Origin: Chloroflexota bacterium
GTDB taxonomy: Bacteria > Chloroflexota > Anaerolineae > B4-G1
Length of the DNA: 7,910 nucleotides
Reading direction: 5' to 3'
NCBI GenBank assembly: GCA_003648085.1
Contig: QMOC01000101.1
Location: 1-7,910, forward strand
Shown: in pieces, positions 5,656 through 7,910 of the stretch
Position numbering within the stretch: the first letter of the stretch is position 1
Layout: every line of letters begins with the position of its first letter
Translations under genes and position numbers: made by a program
The notes under the pieces: model-generated
The model's input: the letters and a program-made list of their open reading frames with translations, nothing else
Told to the model about the DNA's origin: nothing
Databases searched by the model: none

Positions 5656-7812
5656 ATGAGCGGGCAACCTTTGCTGACAATTGCCGACGTCCTACAGCGC
5701 GTCTCCCCAAGCGAATGGACCGACGGCGCGCGGGAACTCATCGAGCGTGCTTATGCCGTGGCTGAACGAGCCCATGCCGGTCAGGTACGCAAGTCCGGTG
5801 AACCCTACATTCAGCACCCGTTGGCCGTGGCCTTTCTACTGGCTGATCTGGGGATGGATCCGGACACTATTGCTGCCGGCCTGTTGCATGACGTGGTCGA
5901 GGACTCAGACATTGACCTGAAGAGACTGGCGCAGGAATTCGGCCCTGGCGTAGCAAACCTGGTAGATGGCGTGACCAAGTTGGAGCAGATTGACCGCTTC
6001 AGCCAGAAGAGCGAAGGACTGCGTGACGCTCGTGAGTCTGAAAGCCTGCGTAAGATGTTCATCGCCATGGCAGAGGACATCCGCGTCGTGATCATCAAAC
6101 TGGCCGACCGTCTGCATAACATGCGCACCCTTGATCCACTCCCGGAGGAACGCCGCAAGGCCTTTGCCCGCGAGACGTTGGAAATCTTCGCTCCACTGAC
6201 CAACCGGCTGGGCGTCTGGCAGTGGAAGTGGGAACTGGAGGATCTGAGCCTTCGCTACCTCGATCCCACGACCTACGCTGAGATTGCCTCTCTCATTCTG
6301 GAACGCCGACCGGAGCGCGAGGCCAGCATCCAACGACACATTGAAACCCTCAAACGGAAATTGGTCGAAGAAGGCATCGAGGCAGAGATCACCGGTCGGC
6401 CCAAACACATCTACAGCATCTACCGCAAGATGCAGCGTAAGGGCGTGCCTTTCAGCCAGGTCTACGACGTCCGAGGCATTCGCGTTATCACCCAGACCGT
6501 CCCCGATTGCTATCGCATCTTGGGCGTCGTGCACGGCTTATGGAAGCCTATCCCCGGTGAGTTCGACGACTACATCGCCACCCCCAAGGACAATATGTAC
6601 CAGAGTCTGCACACAGCGGTCGTCGGTGACGATGGAAAGACACTGGAGGTGCAAATCCGCACCTGGGAGATGCATCGCATCGCAGAATACGGCATCGCTG
6701 CCCACTGGCGCTACAAGGAGGGGGGCAAGCGGGACGAGGTCTTCGAGGCCAAGATCGCCTGGCTGCGCTCTCTTATGGAGTGGCGGCAAGAGGTCACCGA
6801 CGCCGGTGAGTTCGTGGACGCGATGAAGACTGACGTCTTCCAGGATCGGGTCTACGCCTTCACCCCCAAGGGCAAGATCATTGATCTGCCGGTCGGCGCG
6901 ACGCCGATTGACTTCGCCTACTACGTGCACACCGAGATTGGTCATCGTTGCCGGGGGGCCAAAGTCAACGACAGGTGGGTTGGGCTGGACTATCAACTGC
7001 GCACAGGCGACCGAGTGGAGATTATCACCAGCAAACGGGCCGCTCCCAGCCGTGATTGGCTCAACCCGGCACTGGGTTACGTCAGGACCTCTCGCGCCCG
7101 CACCAAAATCCGCCAGTGGTTCCGCCGCCGGGATCGGGAGCAAAACATTGCCCAGGGGCGTGAGATCGTCGAGCGCGAGTTGAAGCGTCTGGGAATGGAA
7201 CATCTGAGCCACGAAACGGTTGCCAGACTTTTCAACTACGAGAAACTGGACGACTTCCACGCTGCCGTCGGTTTTGGGGACATCAACAGCCAGCAAATTG
7301 CCGGCAAAATCGCCGAAACGCGCTCCCGCGCGGAGGAGAAGCTGCTTCCCACCCCTCCTCCTCCCATGCAGGCTATTGAGGGCATACAGATACAGGGCAC
7401 TGGCGGTTTGTTGACCCGGCTGGCGCGGTGCTGCCATCCGCTGCCGGGAGATGAAATCATCGGCTACATCACCCGCGGACGGGGCGTCACCGTTCACCGC
7501 CGTGACTGCCCCAACATCCTGCGCCTGAGAAACACGGAGCGACTGATTGAGGTTAGTTGGGGCACCCGACTACAAACCGTCCCGGTCACCATCCGCATCA
7601 CGGCTTACGACCGCACCAGGCTGCTGCACGAAATCTCCGGCATCATCAGTGCCGAGAACATCAACATGGCGGCTGTCAACGTGGGGCGGCGCAAGAACAT
7701 CGTCACGCTGTACATCACCGTCGAAATCAACGACATCGCTCAACTCAGCCGTGTGCTGACCAAGATAGAGCGGTTACCCAATGTGTTCGAGGCCCGACGG
7801 CACATGGGGTAA
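5656..7812 (+). CDS. rel: Bifunctional (p)ppGpp synthetase/hydrolase (RelA/SpoT, long Rel)
   Basis: This 718-residue long RSH enzyme makes and degrades (p)ppGpp, the stringent-response alarmone. The HD hydrolase keeps its metal-site residues: His54 (IQHPL), His78-Asp79 (LLHDVVED) and Asp151 (KLADRLHNMRT). The synthetase (about 240-350) has RPKHIYSIYRKMQRKG (248-263), Asp271 in YDVRGIRV, YQSLHT (315-320) and Glu331 in EVQIRT. Its basic QRKG segment fits bifunctional Rel rather than RelA. A TGS domain (about 397-460), helical region, Cys/His zinc-finger domain (Cys592, Cys593, His614, Cys618) and ACT domain (about 643-718) follow, so the protein is complete. The start is uncertain: ATG 5656 is chosen because the promoter ends at 5623. 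Nearby in-frame GTGs at 5644 and 5653 are alternatives, and the only GGAG (5650-5653) is just two bases from the ATG. The reading frame extends back to 5503, across the promoter and into rsmD, and that part is unlikely to be translated. Confidence 0.95.
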   Translation: MSGQPLLTIADVLQRVSPSEWTDGARELIERAYAVAERAHAGQVRKSGEPYIQHPLAVAFLLADLGMDPDTIAAGLLHDVVEDSDIDLKRLAQEFGPGVANLVDGVTKLEQIDRFSQKSEGLRDARESESLRKMFIAMAEDIRVVIIKLADRLHNMRTLDPLPEERRKAFARETLEIFAPLTNRLGVWQWKWELEDLSLRYLDPTTYAEIASLILERRPEREASIQRHIETLKRKLVEEGIEAEITGRPKHIYSIYRKMQRKGVPFSQVYDVRGIRVITQTVPDCYRILGVVHGLWKPIPGEFDDYIATPKDNMYQSLHTAVVGDDGKTLEVQIRTWEMHRIAEYGIAAHWRYKEGGKRDEVFEAKIAWLRSLMEWRQEVTDAGEFVDAMKTDVFQDRVYAFTPKGKIIDLPVGATPIDFAYYVHTEIGHRCRGAKVNDRWVGLDYQLRTGDRVEIITSKRAAPSRDWLNPALGYVRTSRARTKIRQWFRRRDREQNIAQGREIVERELKRLGMEHLSHETVARLFNYEKLDDFHAAVGFGDINSQQIAGKIAETRSRAEEKLLPTPPPPMQAIEGIQIQGTGGLLTRLARCCHPLPGDEIIGYITRGRGVTVHRRDCPNILRLRNTERLIEVSWGTRLQTVPVTIRITAYDRTRLLHEISGIISAENINMAAVNVGRRKNIVTLYITVEINDIAQLSRVLTKIERLPNVFEARRHMG

Positions 7813-7846
7813 ACCAAAAGGCCCGGCCTCCGCCGGAGGCCGGGCC
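7811..7846 (-). terminator. Intrinsic terminator for the convergent minus-strand gene
   Basis: GGCCCGGCCTCC (7820-7831) and GGAGGCCGGGCC (7835-7846) form a 12-bp GC stem with a three-base loop. Read on the minus strand it is followed by TTTTGGTTT (complement of 7811-7819), the T-run expected of an intrinsic terminator. On the plus strand no T-run follows. It therefore best fits the gene entering from the right, though the hairpin may also stabilise or end the rel transcript, whose stop codon is at 7810-7812. Confidence 0.75.
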
Positions 7847-7860
7847 GGTTGAGCCATAGA

Positions 7861-7910
7861 TTAAGGTTCCGTCGGCACAATATCGGGGTCGTACTCCTCA
7901 CGCTCCACCA
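7861..7910 (-). CDS. C-terminal end of an unidentified minus-strand gene (partial)
   Basis: Reading in from the right edge, the minus strand encodes VEREEYDPDIVPTEP and then stops with TAA (complement of 7861-7863). The acidic, proline-containing tail is typical of a protein C-terminus. The frame sits 14 bases upstream of a well-formed terminator on the same strand. Only 15 full codons are visible, too few to name a family. Confidence 0.5.
   Translation of the reverse strand, partial: VEREEYDPDIVPTEP

Noticed and set aside
5905..6534. 209-residue minus-strand open frame opposite rel
   Set aside because: It is the complement of the HD and synthetase coding sequence and shows no independent motif or ribosome binding site.
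6538..7497. 319-residue minus-strand open frame opposite rel
   Set aside because: It lies opposite the synthetase-TGS-zinc-finger part of rel and has no recognisable domain; a shadow frame.
1296..7812. Functional link between the Cmr genes and the nearby alarmone gene rel
   Set aside because: They lie on separate transcripts with rsmD between them on the opposite strand. rsmD and rel are common core genes, so proximity alone is not evidence.

Overview
The window is GC-rich bacterial DNA. It carries an aminotransferase gene, a four-gene cluster of type III-B CRISPR (Cmr) effector subunits, and then three housekeeping-type genes: rsmD, a long bifunctional rel/spoT, and the tail of a convergent gene. 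The aminotransferase resembles the LL-diaminopimelate aminotransferases, and RsmD has APPQY where most family members have DPPY. From memory both fit Chloroflexota (Anaerolineae-like). The lineage is an inference, not something the sequence proves.

Layout: a DapL-like aminotransferase (39-1202, +); a 93-bp AT-rich gap with a good sigma70-type promoter (about 1227-1254); cmr1 (1296-2174), a cmr6-like RAMP gene (2164-3255), cmr4 (3278-4273) and cmr5 (4287-4715), all on + and tightly packed as one operon; a 268-bp gap (4716-4983) with a possible gene remnant and a pair of inverted REP-like hairpins; rsmD (4984-5535, -); a divergent promoter region with a perfect 9-bp inverted repeat; rel/spoT (5656-7812, +); a strong hairpin terminator; and the last codons of a minus-strand gene running off the right end.

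The most unusual point is what the Cmr operon lacks. Cmr4 (Cas7 backbone with its expected catalytic Asp), Cmr5 (small subunit), a Cmr6-like subunit and Cmr1 are present and look intact. Cmr2/Cas10 and Cmr3/Cas5 are absent. There is also no cas1, cas2, cas6, ancillary CARF gene or CRISPR array in the window. Both ends of the operon are visible: its own promoter upstream, and a non-operon gene on the opposite strand downstream. The missing subunits are therefore not simply cut off inside this transcript. Either cmr2-cmr3 lie elsewhere (a split locus), or this is a Cas10-less Cmr assembly. If the latter, it could bind and cut RNA through Cmr4 but could not make cyclic oligoadenylate by itself.

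The flanking genes have no evident functional link to the Cmr genes. The cluster looks like an accessory insertion between core genes.
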